DNA of 64,000 bases from Xestospongia bergquistia (taxonomy: Eukaryota > Porifera > Demospongiae > Haplosclerida > Petrosiidae), in assembly GCA_963965975.1 (NCBI GenBank), contig OZ014415.1:4717001-4781000 (forward strand), given 5' to 3'. Shown in pieces: positions 34,601 to 47,900 of this stretch. Position numbers and translations under genes: made by a program. The notes under the pieces were generated by a model. That model made no database searches, was not told the origin of the DNA, and worked only from the letters and a program-made list of their open reading frames with translations. Every line of letters begins with the position of its first letter. The first letter of the stretch is position 1.

Positions 34601-36300
34601 TTAGTAAGTTAGTTTGCATTAACGCTCTAAAGTCTTTAAGTTAAAGACTTTAGAAGGTTTAGACTATTGAGATAAGTTTAAAAAGTAAACTGCTCAGTCT
34701 AAAGGACTTTATGGCACTCACTAAATAAACAGCTATTAACAGTTTAGTAAGTTAGTTTGCATTAACGCTCTAAAGTCTTTTAATTAAAGATTTTAGAGAG
34801 TTTAGACTATTGAGAGATTTTTATAAAGTAAACTGCTCAGCTTATAGGACTTTTTGACACTAACTAAATAAGCAGCTATTAACAGTTTAGTAAGTTAGTT
34901 TGCATTAACGCTCTAAAGTCTTTAAGTTAAAGACTTTAGAAGCTTTAGACTATTGAGAGACGTTTATAAAGTAAACTGCTCAGTCTAAAGGACATTATGG
35001 CACTAACTAAATAAACAGCTATTAACAGTTTAGTAAGTTAGTTTGCATTAACGCTCTAAAGTCTTTAAGTTAAAGACTTCAGTAGGTTTAGACTATTGAG
35101 AGAAGTTTATAAAGTAAACTGCTCAGTCTAAAGGACTTTATGGCACTAACTAAATAAACAGCTATTAACAGTTTAGTAAGTTAGTTTGCATTAACGCTCT
35201 AAAGTCTTTAAGTTAAAGACTTTAGAAGGTTTAGACTAATGACAGAAGTTTAGAAAATAAACTGCTCAGTCTAAAGGACTTTATGGCACTAACTAAAGAA
35301 ACAGCTATTAACAGTTTAGTAAGTTAGTTTGCATTAAGACTCTAAAGTCTTTAAGTTAAAGACTTTAGAAGGTTTAGACTATTGAGAGAAGTTTATAAAA
35401 TAAACTGCTAAGTCTAAAGGACTTTATGGCACTAACTAAATAAACAGCTATTAACAGTTGAGTAAGATTGTCTGCATTAACGCTCTAAAGTCTTTAATTT
35501 AAAGACTTTAGAAGGTTTAGACTATTGAGAGAAGTTTATAAAGTAAACTGCTCAGTCTAAAGGACTTTATATCACTAACTAAATGAACAGCTATTAACAG
35601 TTTAGTAAGTTAGTTTGCATTAACACTCTAAAGTCTTTAAGTTAAAGACTTTAGAAGGTTTAGACTAATAAGAGAATTTCATAAAGTAAACTGCTCAGTC
35701 TAAAGGACTTTATGGCACTAACTAAATAAACAGCTATTAACAGTTTAGAAAGTTTGTTTGCATTAACGCTCTAAAGTCTTTAAGTTAAAGACTTTAGAAG
35801 GTTTAGACTACTGAGAGATGTTTAAAAAGTAAACTGCTCAGTCTAAAGGACTTTATGGCACTAACTAAATAAGCAGCTATTAACAGTTTAGTAAGTTAGT
35901 TTGCATTAACGCTCTAAAGTCTTTAAGTTAAAGACGTTAGAGAGTTTAAACTATTGAGAGATTTTTATAAAGTAAACTGCTCAGTTTATAGGACTTTTTG
36001 GCACTAAATAAATAAGAAGCTATTAACTGTTTAGTAAGTTAGTTTGCATTAACGCTCTAAAGTCTTTTAATTAAAGACTTTAGAAGGTGTAGACTATTGA
36101 GAGACGTTTTTAAAGTAAACTGCTCAGTCTAAAGGACTTTATGGCACTAACTAAACAAACAGCTATTAACAGTTTAGTAAGTTAGTTTGCATTAACGCTC
36201 TAAAGTCTTTAAGTTAAAGACTTTAGAAGGTTTAGACTATTGAGAGAAGTTTATAAAGTAAACTGCTCAGTCTAAAGGACTTTATGGCACTAAGTAAATA

Positions 36301-37158
36301 AACAGCTTTTCACAGTTTAGTAAGTTAGTTTAGCATTAACGCTCTAAAGTCTTTAAAATAAAGACTTTAGTAGGTTTAGACTATTGAGAGAACTTTATAA
36401 AGTAAACTGTTCACTCTAAAGGACTTTATGGCATAACTAAATAAACAGCTATTAACAGTTTAGTAAGTTAGTTTGCATTAACGCTCTAAAGCCTTTAAGT
36501 TAAAGACTTTAGAAGGTTTAGACTATCGAGAGAAGTTTATAAAATAAACTGCTCAGTCTGAAAGACTTTATGGCACTAACTAAATAAAGAGCTATTAACA
36601 GTTTAGTAAGTTTGTTTGCATTAACGCTCTAAAGTCTTTAAGTTAAAGACTTTAGAAGGTTTAGACTATTGAGAGAAGTTTATAAAATAAACTGCTCTGT
36701 CTAAAGGACTTTATGGCACTAACTAAATAAACAGCTTTTCACAGTTTAGTAAGTTAGTTTAGCATTAACGCTCTAACGTCTTTAAAATAAAGACTTTAGT
36801 AGGTTTAGACTATTGAGAGAACTTTATAAAGTAAACTGTTCACTCTAAAGGACTTTATGGCATAACTAAATAAACAGCTATTAACAGTTTAGTAAGTTAG
36901 TTTGCATTAACGCTCTAAAGCCTTTAAGTTAAAGACTTTAGAAGGTTTAGACTATCGAGAGAAGTTTATAAAATAAACTGCTCAGTCTGAAAGACTTTAT
37001 GGCACTAACTAAATAAAGAGCTATTAACAGTTTAGTAAGTTTGTTTGCATTAACGCTCTAAAGTCTTTAAGTTAAAGACTTTAGTAGGTTTACACTAGTG
37101 AGACAAGTTTATAAAGTAAACTGTTCAGTCTATAGGACTTTATGGCACTAACTAAATA
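36301..37158. repeat. Trimer (429-bp) duplication in satellite B
   Basis: AACAGCTTTTCACAG occurs at 36,301 and 36,730, 429 bp or three monomers apart. The following monomers share the rare TTTAGCATTAACG, CTTTAAAATAAAG and ATGGCATAACTAAAT variants. Confidence 0.85.
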
Positions 37159-38773
37159 AACAGCTATTAACAGTTTAGTAAGTTAGTTTGCATTAACGCT
37201 CTAACGTCTTTAAGTTAAAGACTTTAGAAGGTTTAGACTATTGAGAGAAGTTTATAAAGTAAACTGCTCAGTCTAAAGAACTTTATGGCACTAACTAAAT
37301 AAACAGCTATTAACAGTTTAGTAAGTTAGTTTGCATTAACGCTCTAAAGTCTTTAAGTTAAATACTTTAGAAGGTTTAGACTATTGAGAGAAGTTTATAA
37401 AGTAAACTGCTCAGTCTAAAGGACTTTATGGCACTAACTAAATAATCACCTATTAACGGTTTAGTAAGTTTGTTTGCATTAACGCTCTAAAGTCTTTAAG
37501 TTAAAGACTTTAGAGGTTTTAGGCTATTGAGAGAAGTTCATAAAGTAAACTTCTCTGTCTAAAGGACTTTATATCACTAACTAAATAAACAGCTATTGAC
37601 AGTTTAGTAAGTTAGTTTGCATTATCCCTCTAAAGTCTTTAAATTAAAGACTTTAGTAGGTTTAGACTATAGATAGAAGTTTATAAAGTAAACTTCTCAG
37701 TCTAATGGACTTTATGGCACTAACTAAATAAACAGCTATTAACAGTTTAGTAAGTTAGTTTGCATTAACGCTCTAAAGTCTTTAAGTTAAAGACTTTAGA
37801 CGGTTTAGACTATTGAGAGAAGATTATAAAATAAACTGCTCAGTCTAAAGGACTTTATGGCACTAACTAAGTAAACAGCTATTAACAGTTTAGTAAGTTA
37901 GTTTCCATTGACGCTCTAAAGTCTTTAAGTTAAAGACTTTAGAAGGTTTAGACTATTGAGAGGAGTTTATAAAGTAAACTGCTCAGTCTAAAGGACTTTA
38001 TGGCACTAACTAAATAAACAGCTATTAACAGTTTAGTAAGTTAGTTTGCATTAACGCTCTAAAGTCTTTAAGTTAAAGACTTTAGAAGGTTTAGACTACT
38101 GAGGGAAGTTTATAAAGTAAACTGCTCAGTCTAAAGGACTTTATGGCACTAACTAAATAAACATCTATTAACTGTTTAGTAAGTTAGTTTGCATTAACGC
38201 TCTAAAGTCTTTAAGTGAAAGACTTTAGAAGGTTTAGACTATTGAGAGAAGTTTATAAAATAAACTGCTCAGTCTAAAGGACTTTATGGCAATAACTAAA
38301 TAAACAGCTATTAACAGTTTAGTAAGTTAGTTGGCATTAACTCTCTAAAGTCTTTAAGTTAAAGACTTTCGAAAGTTTAGACTATTGAGAGAAGTTTATA
38401 AAATAAACTGCTAAGTCTAAAGGACTTTATGGCACTAACTAAATAAACAGCTATTAACAATTGAGTAAGATTGTCTGCATTAACGCTCTAAAGTCTTTAA
38501 TTTAAAGACTTTAGAAGGTTTAGACTATTGAGAGAATTTTATAAAGGAAACTGCTCAGTCTAAAGGACTTTCTATCACTAACTAAATGAACAGCTATTAA
38601 CAGTTTAGTAAGTTAGTTTGCATTAACGCTCTAAAGTCTTTAAGTTAAAGACTTTAGAAGGTTTAGACTAATCAGAGACTTTCATAAAGTAAACTGCTCA
38701 GTCTAAAGGACTTTATGGCACTAACTAAATAAACAGCTATTAACAGTTTAGAAAGTTTGTTTGCATTAACGCT

Positions 38774-38903
38774 CTAAAGTCTTTAAGTTAAAGACTTTAG
38801 AAGGTTTAGACTATTGAGAGAAGTTTATAAAGTAAACTGCTCAGTCTAAAGGACTTTATGGCACTAACTAAATAAACAGCTATTAACAGTTTAGTAAGTT
38901 AGT
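38774..38903. other. Three consecutive hairpins in a canonical satellite B monomer
   Basis: This is one representative monomer. Hairpin 1: CTAAAGTCTTTAA (38,774-38,786) and TTAAAGACTTTAG (38,788-38,800) are exact reverse complements around one G. Hairpin 2: TTTAGACT (38,805-38,812) pairs with AGTCTAAA (38,843-38,850), then GAG with CTC beyond a 3-nt bulge, then GTTTA (38,823-38,827) with TAAAC (38,833-38,837), closing a TAAAG loop. Hairpin 3: ACTAACTAAATAAAC (38,863-38,877) pairs with GTTTAGTAAGTTAGT (38,889-38,903) at 13 of 15 positions around an 11-nt loop. Together they cover about 114 of 143 bases. Confidence 0.9.
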
Positions 38904-41900
38904 TTGCATTAACACTCTAAAGTCTTTAAGTTAAAGACTTTAGAAGGTTTAGACTACTGAGAGATGTTTAAAAAGTAAACTGCTCAGTCTAAAAGACTTT
39001 ATGGCTCTGACTAAATAAACAGCTATTAACAATTTAGTAAGTTAGTTTGCATTAACGCTCTAAAGTCTTTAAGTTAAATACTTTAGAAGGTTTAGACTAT
39101 TGAGAGACTTTTATAAAGTAAACTGCTCAGTTTATCGGACTTTTTGGCACTAACTAAATAAGCATCTATTAACAGTTTAGTAAGTTTGTTTGCATTAACG
39201 CTCTAAAGTCTTTAAGTTAAAGACTTTAGAAGGTGTAGACTATTGAGAGACATTTTTAAAGTAAACTGCTCAGTCTAAAGGACTTTATGGCACTAACTAA
39301 ACAAACAGCTATTAACAGTTTAGTAAGTTAGTTTGCATTAACGCTCTAAAGTCTTTAACTTAAACACTTTAGATAGTTTAGACTATTGAGAGATTTTTAT
39401 AAAGTAAACAGCTCATTTTATAGGACTTTTTGACACTAACTAAATAAACAGCTATTAACAGTTTAGTAAATTAGTTTGCATTAACGCTCTAAAGTCTTTA
39501 AGTTAAAGACTTTAGAAGGTTTAGACTATTGAGAGACTTTTATAAAGTAAACTGCTCAGTCTAAAGGACTTTATGGCACTAACTAAATAAACAGCTATTA
39601 ACAGTTTAGTAAGTTAGTTTGCATTAACGCTCTAAAGTCTTTAAGTTAAAGACTTCAGTAGGTTTAGACTATTGAGAGGAGTTTATAAAGTAAACTGCTC
39701 AGTCTAAAGGACTTTATGGCACTAACTAAATAAACAGCTATTAACAGTTTAGTAAGTTAGTTTGCATTAACGCTCTAAACTCTTTAAGTTAAAGACTTTA
39801 GAAGGTTTAGACTATTGAGAGAATTTTATAAAGTAAACTGCTCAGTCTAAAGGACTTTATGGCACTAACTAAATAAACAGCTATTAACTGTTTAGTAAGT
39901 TAGTTTGCGTTAACGCTCTAAAGTCTTTAAGTGAAAGACTTTAGAAGGTTTAGACTATTGAGAGAAGTCTATAAAATAAACTGCTCAGTCTGAAGGACTT
40001 TATGGCACTAAGTAAATAAACAGCTATTAACAGTTTAGTAAGTTAGTTTGCATTAACGCTCTAAAGTCTTTAAGTTAAAGACTTTAGTAGGTTTAGACTA
40101 TTGAGAGAAGTTTATAAAATAAACTGCTAACTCTAAAGGACTTTATGGCACTAACTAAATAAACAGCTATTAACAGTTGAGTAAGATTGTGAGCATTAAT
40201 GCTCTAAAGTCTTTAATTTAAAGACTTCACAAGGTTTAGACTATGTAGAGAAGTTTATAAAGTAAACTGCTCAGTCTAAAGGACTTTATATCACTAACTA
40301 AATGAACAACTATTAACAGTTTAGTAAGTTAGTTTGCATTAACGCTCTAAAGTCTTTAAGTTAAAGACTTTAGAAGGTTTAGACTAATCAGAGAATTTGA
40401 TAAAGTAAACTGCTCAGTCTAAAGGACTTTATGGCACTAACTAAATAAACAGCTATTAACAGTTTAGTAAGTTAGTTTGCATTAACGGTCTAAAGTCTTT
40501 AAGTTGAAGACTTTAGAGAGTTTAGACTATTGAGAGATTTTTATAAAGTAAACTGCTCAGTTTATAGGACTTTTTGGCACTAAGTAAATAAGCAGCTATT
40601 AACAGTTTAGTAAGTTTGTTTGCATTAACGCTCTAAAGTCTTTAAGTTAAAGACTTTAGAAGGTTTAGACTATTGACAGACGTTTTTAAAGTAAACTGCT
40701 CAGTCTAAAGGACTTTATGGCACTAACTAAACAAACAGCTATTAACAGTTTAGTAAGTTAGTTTGCATTAACGCTCTAAAGTCTTTAAGTTAAAGACTTT
40801 AGAAGGTTTAGACTATTGAGAGAAGTTTATAAAGTAAACTGCTCAGTCTAAAGGACTTTATGGCACTAAGGAAATAAAAAGCTTTTCACAGTTTAGTAAG
40901 TTAGTTTGCATTAACGCTCTAAAGTCTTTAAAATAAAGACTTTAGTAGGTTTAGACTATTGAGAGAAGTTTATAAAGTAAACTGCTCAGTCTAAAGGACT
41001 TTATGGCACTAAATAAATAAACAGCTATTAACAGTTTAGTAAGTTAGTTTGCATTAACGCTCTAAAGCCTTTAAGTTAAAGACTTTAGAAGGTTTAGACT
41101 ATTGAGAGAAGTTTATAAAATAAACTGCTCAGTCTGAAGGACTTTATGGCACTAAATAAATAAAGAGCTATTAACAGTTTAGTAAGTTTGTTTGCATTAA
41201 CGCTCTAAATTCTTTAAGTTAAAGACTTTAGTAGGTTTACACTAATGAGACAAGTTTATAAAGTAAACTGTTCAGTCTAAAGGACTTTATGGCACTAACT
41301 AAATAAACAGCTATTAACAGTTTAGTAAGTTAGTTTACATTAACGCTCTGAAGTCTTTAAGTTAAAGACTTTAGAAGGTTTAGACTATTGAGAGATGTTT
41401 ATAAAGTAAACTGCTCAGTCTAAAGGACTTTATGGCACTAACTAAATAATCACCTATTAACGGTTTAGTAAGTTAGTTTGCATTAACGCTCCGAAGTCTT
41501 TAAGTGAAAGACTTTAGAAGGTTTAGACTATTCAGAGAAGTCAATAAAATAAACTGCTCAGTCTAAAGGACTTTATGGCACTAACTAAATAAACAGCTAT
41601 TAACAGTTTAGTAAGTTAGTTTGCATTAACGCTCTAAAGTCTTTAAGTTAAAGACTTTAGTAGGTTTGGACTATTGAGAGAAGTTCATAAAGTAAACTTC
41701 TCTGTCTAAAGGACTTTATGGCACTAACTAAATAAACAGCTACTAACAGTTTAGGAAGTTTGTTTGCATTATCCCTCTAAAGTCTTTAAATTAAAGACTT
41801 TAGTAGGTTTAGACTATAGATAAAAGTTTATAAAGTAAACTTCTCAGTCTAAAGGACTTTATGGCACAAACTAAATAAACAGCTATCAACAGTTTAGTAA

Positions 41901-44900
41901 GTTTGTTTGCATTAACGCTCTAAAGTCTTTAAGTTAAAGACTTTAGACGGTTTAGACTATTGAGAGAAGTTTCTAAAGTAAACTGCTCAGTCTAAAGGAC
42001 TTTATGGCACTAACTAAATAAACAGCTATTAACAGTTTAGTAAGTTAGTTTGCATTAACGCTCTAAAGTCTTTAAGATAAAGACTTTAGAAGTTTTAGAC
42101 TATTGAGATAAAGTAAACTGTTCAGTCTAAAGGACTTTATGGCACTAACTAAATAAACAGCTATTAACAGTTTAGTAAGTTAGTTTGCATTAACGCTCTA
42201 ATGTCTTTAAGATAATGACTTTAGAAGCTTTAGACTATTGAGAGATTTTTATAAAGTAAACTGCTCAGTCTATAGGAGTTTATGGCACTAACTAAATAAA
42301 CAGCTATTAACAGTTTATGATGTTAGTTTGCATTAACGCTCTAAAGTCTCTAAGTTAAAGAGTTTAGACGGTTTAGACTATTGACAGAAGTTTATAAAGT
42401 AAACTGCTCAGTCTAAAGGACTTTATGGCACTAACTAAATAAACAGCTATTAACAGTTTAGTAAGTTAGTTGGCATTAACGCTCTAAAGTCTTTAAGATT
42501 AAGACTTTATAAGTTTTAGACAATTGAGATAAAGTAAACTGCTCAGTCTAAAGGACTTTATGGCACTAACTATATAAACAGCTATTAAAAGTTTAGTAAG
42601 TTAGTTTGCGTTAACGCTCTAAAGTCATTAAGTTAAAGACTTTAGAAGGGTTAGACTAATGAGAGAAGGTTATAAAGTAAACTGCACAGTCTAAAGGACT
42701 TTATGGCACTAACTAAATAAACAGCTATTAACAGTTTAGTATGTTAGTTTGCATGAACGCTATAAAGTCTTTAAGATAAAGACTTTAGAATGTTTAGACT
42801 ATTGAGAGATTTTTAAAAAGTAAACTGCTCAGTCTAAAGGACTTTATGGCACTAACTAATAAACAGCTATTAACAGTTTAGTAAGTTAGTTTGCATTAAC
42901 GCTCTAAAGTCTTTAATATACACACTTTAGAATGTTTAGACTATTGAGAGATTTTTATAAAGTAAACTGTTCAATCTAAAGGACTTTATGGCACTAACTA
43001 AATAAACAGCTATTAACAGTTTAGTAAGCTAGTTTGCATTAACGCTCTAAAGTCTTTAAGATAAAGACTTTAGAAGGTTTAGACTATTGAGAGAAGTTTA
43101 TAAAGTAAACTGCTCAGTCTAAAGGACGTTATTGCACTGACTAAATAAACAGCTATTAACAGTTTAGTAAGTTAGTTTGCATTAACGCTCTAAAGTCTTT
43201 AAGTTAAAGACTTCAGTAGGTTTAGACTATTGAGAGAAGTTTATAAAGTAAACTGCTCAGTCTAAAGGACTTTATGGCACTAACTAAATAAACAGCTATT
43301 AACAGTTTAGTAAGTTAGTTTGCATTAACGCTCTAAAGTCTTTAAGTTAAAGACTTTAGAAGGTTTAGACTATTGAGAGAAGTTTTTATAAAGTAAACTG
43401 CTCAGTCTAAAGGACTTTATGGCGCAAACTAATTAAACAGCCATTAACAGATTAGTAAGTTAGTTTGCATTAAAGCTCTAAAGTCTTTAAGGTAAAGACT
43501 TTAGAAGGTTTAGACTGTTGAGAGAAGTTTATAAAGTAAACTGCTCAGTCTAAAGGACTTTATGGCACTAACTAAATAAACAGCTATTAACAGTTTAGTA
43601 AGTTAGTTTGCATTAACGCTCTAAAGTCTTTAAGTGAAAGACTTTAGAAGGTTTAGACTATATAGAGAAGTTTATAAAATAAACTGCTCAGTCTGAAGGA
43701 CTTTATGGCACTAAATAAATAAAGAGCTAATAACAGTTTAGTAAGTTTGTTTGCATTAACGCTTTAAGTCTTTAAGTTAAAGACTTTAGAAGGTTTAGAC
43801 TATTGAGAGAAGTTTATAAAGTAAACTGCTCAGTCTAAAGGACTTTATGGCACTAACTAAATAAACAGCTATTAACAGTTTAGTAAGTTAGTTTGCATTA
43901 ACGCTCTAAAGTCTTTAAGTTAAATACTTTAGAAGGTTTAGACTATTGAGAGAAGTTTATAAAGTAAACTGCTCAGTCTAAAGTCGTTATGGCACTAACT
44001 AAATAATCACCTATTAACGGTTTAGTAAGATTGTTTGCATTAATGCTCTACAGTATTTAAGTTAAAGACTTTAGAAGTTTTAGACTATTGAGAGAAGTTG
44101 ATAAAGTAATCTTCTCTGTCTAAAGGATTTTATGGCACTAACTAAATAAACAGCTATTAACAGTTTAGTAAGTTAGTTTGCATTATCCCTTTAAAGTCTT
44201 TAAATTAAAGACTTTAGTAGGTTTAGACTATAGATAGAAGTTTATAAAGTAAACTGCTCAGTCTTATGGACTTTATGGCACTAACTAAGTAAACAGCTAT
44301 TAACAGTTTAGTAAGTTAGTTTGCATTAACGCTCTAAAGTCTTTAAGTTAAAGACTTTAGACGGTTTAGACTATTGAGAGAATTTTATAAAGTAAACTGC
44401 TCAGTTTACAGGACTTTATGGCACTAAATAAATAAACAGCTATTAACAGTTTAGTAAGTTAGTTTGCATTAACAGTCTAATGTCTTTAAGATAAAGACTT
44501 TAGAAGTTTAGACTATTGAGATAAAGTAAACTGTTCAGTCAAAAGGACTTTATGGCACTAACTAAATAAACAGCTATTAACAGTTTAGTAAGCTAGTTTG
44601 CATTAACGCTCTAAAGTCTTTAAGTTAAAAAGTTTAGAAGGTTTAGACTATTGAGAGAAGTTTATAAAGTAAATTGCTCAGACTAAAGGACTTTATGGCA
44701 CTAACTAAATAAACAGCTATTAACAGTTTAGTAAGTTAGTTTGCATTAATGTCTAATGTCTTTAAGATAAAGACTTTCGAAGGTTTAGACTATTGAGAGA
44801 TTCTTATAAAGTAAACTGCTCAGTCTATAGGACTTTATGGCACTAACTAAATAAAGAGCTATTAACAGTTTATTAAGTTAGTTTGCATTAACGCTATAAA

Positions 44901-47900
44901 GTCTTTAAGTTAAAGACTTTAGACGGTTTAGACTATGGAGAGAAGTTTATAAAGTAAACTGCTCAGTCTAAAGGACTTTATGGCACTAAATAAATAAACA
45001 GCTATTAACAGTTTAGTAAGTTAGTTTGCATTAACGCTCTAAAGTCTTTAAGATAAAGACTTTAGAAGTTTTAGACTATTGAGATAAAGTAAACTGTTCA
45101 GTCAAAAGGACTTTATGGCACTAACTAAATAAACAGCTATTTACAGTTTAGTAAGCTAGTTTGCATTAATGCTCTAAAGTCTTTAAGTAAAAAACTTTAG
45201 AAGGTTTAGACTATTGAGAGAAGTTCATAAAGTAAATTGCTCAGTCTAAAGGACTTTATGGCACTAACTAAATAAACAGCTATTAACAGTTTAGTAAGTT
45301 AGTTTGCATTAATTCTATAATGTCTTTAAGATAAAGACATTCGAAGGGTTAGACTATTGAGAGATTTTTATAAAGTAAACAGCTCAGTCTATAGGACTTT
45401 ATGGCACTAACTAAATAAACAGCTATTAACAGTTTATGAAGTTAGTTTGCATTAACGCTCTAAAGTCTTTAAGTTAAAGACTTTAGACGGTTTAGTCTAT
45501 TGAGAGAAGATTATAAAGTAAACTGCTCAGTCTAAAGCACTTTATGGCACTAACTAAATAAACAGCTATTAACAGTTTAGTAAGTTAGTTTGCATTAACC
45601 CTCTAAAGTCTTTAAGATAAAGACTTTAGAAGTTTTAGACTATTCAGAGAAAGTAAACTGCTCAGTCTAAAGGACTTTATGGCACTAACTAAATAAACAG
45701 CTATTAACAGTTTAGTAAGTTAGTTTGCATTAACGCTCTAATGTCTTTAAGTTAAAGACTTTAGAATGTTTAGACTAATGAGAGAAGGTTATAAAGTAAA
45801 CTGCACAGTCTAAAGGACTTTATGGCACTAACTAAATAAACAGCTATTAACAGTTTAGTAAGTTAGTTTGCATTAACGCTCTAAAGTCTTTAAGTTAAAG
45901 ACTTTAGAAGGTTTAGACTAATGAGAGAAGGTTATAAAGTAAACTGCACAGTCTAAAGGACTTTATGGCACTAACTAAATAAACAGCTATTAACAGTTTA
46001 GTAAGTTAGTTTGCATGAACGTTCTAAAGTCTTTAAGTTAAAGACTTTAGAATGTTTAGACTATTGAGAGATTTTTATAAAGTAAACTGCTCAGTCTAAA
46101 GGACTTTATGGCACTAACTAAATAAACAGCTATTAACAGTTTAGTAAGTTAGTTTGCATGAACGCTCTAAAGTCTTCAAGTTAAAGACTTAAAATGTTTA
46201 GACTATTCAGAGGTTTTTATAAAGTAAACTGCTCAGTCTAAAGGACTTTATGGCACTAACTAAATAAACAGCTATTAACAGTTTAGTAAGTTAATTTGCA
46301 TTGACGCTCTAGTCTTTAATATACACACTTTAGAAGGTTTAGACTATTGAGAGAATTTTATAAAGTAAACTGTTCAGTCTAAAGGACTTTATGGCACTAA
46401 CTAAATAAACAGCTATTAACAGTTTAGTAAGTTAGTTTGCATTAACGCTCTAAAGTGTTTTATGTAAAGTCTTTAGAAGGATTAGACTATTGAGAGAAGT
46501 TTATAAAGTAAACTGCTCAGTCTAAAGGACTTTATGGCACTAACTAAATAAACAGCTATTAAAAGTTTAGTAAGTTAGTTTGCATTAACGCTCTAAAGTC
46601 TTTAAGTTAAGACATTAGAAGTTTAGACTATTGAGAGAAGTTTATAAAGTAAACTGCTCAGTCTAAAGGACTTTATGGCGCAAACTAATTAAACAGCTAT
46701 TAACAGCTTTGTAAGTTAGTTTGCATTAACGCTCTAAAGTGTTTAAGTTAAAGACTTTAGAAGGTTTAGACTGTTGAGAGAAGTTTGTAAAGTAAACTGC
46801 TCAATCTAAAGGACTTTGTGGCACTAACTAAATAAACAGCTATTAACAGTTTAGTAAGTTAGTTTGCATTAACGCTCTAAAGCCTTTAAGATAAAGACTT
46901 TAGAAGGTTTAGACTATTGAGAGAATTTTATAAAATAAACTGCTCAGTCTGAAGGACTTTATTGCACTAACTAAATAAAGAGCTATTTACAGTTTAGTAA
47001 GTTTGTTTGCATTAACACTCTAAAGTCTTTAAGTTAAAGACTTTAGTAGGTTTACACTAGTGGGACAAGTTTATAAAGTAAACTGTTCAGTCTAAAGGAC
47101 TTTATGGCACTAACTAAAGAAACAGCTATTAACAGTTTAGTAAATTAGTTTGCATTAACGCTCTAAAGTCTTTAAGTTATAGACTTTAGAAGGTTTAGAC
47201 TATTGAGAGAAGTTTAAAAAGTTAACTGCTCAGTCTAAAGGACTTTATGGCACTAACTAAATAAACAGCTATTAACAATTTAGTAAGTTAGTTTGCATTA
47301 ACGCTCTAAAGTCTTTAAGTAAAACACTTTAGAGAGTTTAGACTATTGAGAGATTTTTATAAAGTAAACTGCTCAGTTTATAGGACTTTATGGCACTAAC
47401 TAAATAAGCAGCTATTAACAGATTAGTAAGTTAGTTTGCATTAACGCTCTAAAGTCATTAAGATAAAGACTTTAGAAGGTTTAGACTATTGAGAGACGTT
47501 TATAAAGTAAACTGCTCAGTCTAAAGGACTTTATGGCACTAACTAAATAAAAAGCTATTAACAGTTTAGTAAGTTAGTTTGCATTAACGCTCTAAAGTCT
47601 TTAAGATTAAGACTTTAGAATTTTTAGACTATTGAGATAAAGTAAACTGTTCAGTCAAAAGGACTTTATGGCACTAACTAAATAAACAGCTATTAACAGT
47701 TTAGTAAGCTAGTTTGCATTAACGCTCTAAAGTCTTTAAGTTAAAAACTTTAGATGGTTTAGACTATTGGGAGAAGTTTATAAAGTAAATTGCTCAGTCT
47801 AAAGGACTTTATGGCACTAAATAAATAAACAGCTATTAACAGTTTAGTAAGTTAGTTTGCATTAATGCTCTAATGTCTTTAAGATAAAGACTTCCGAAGG

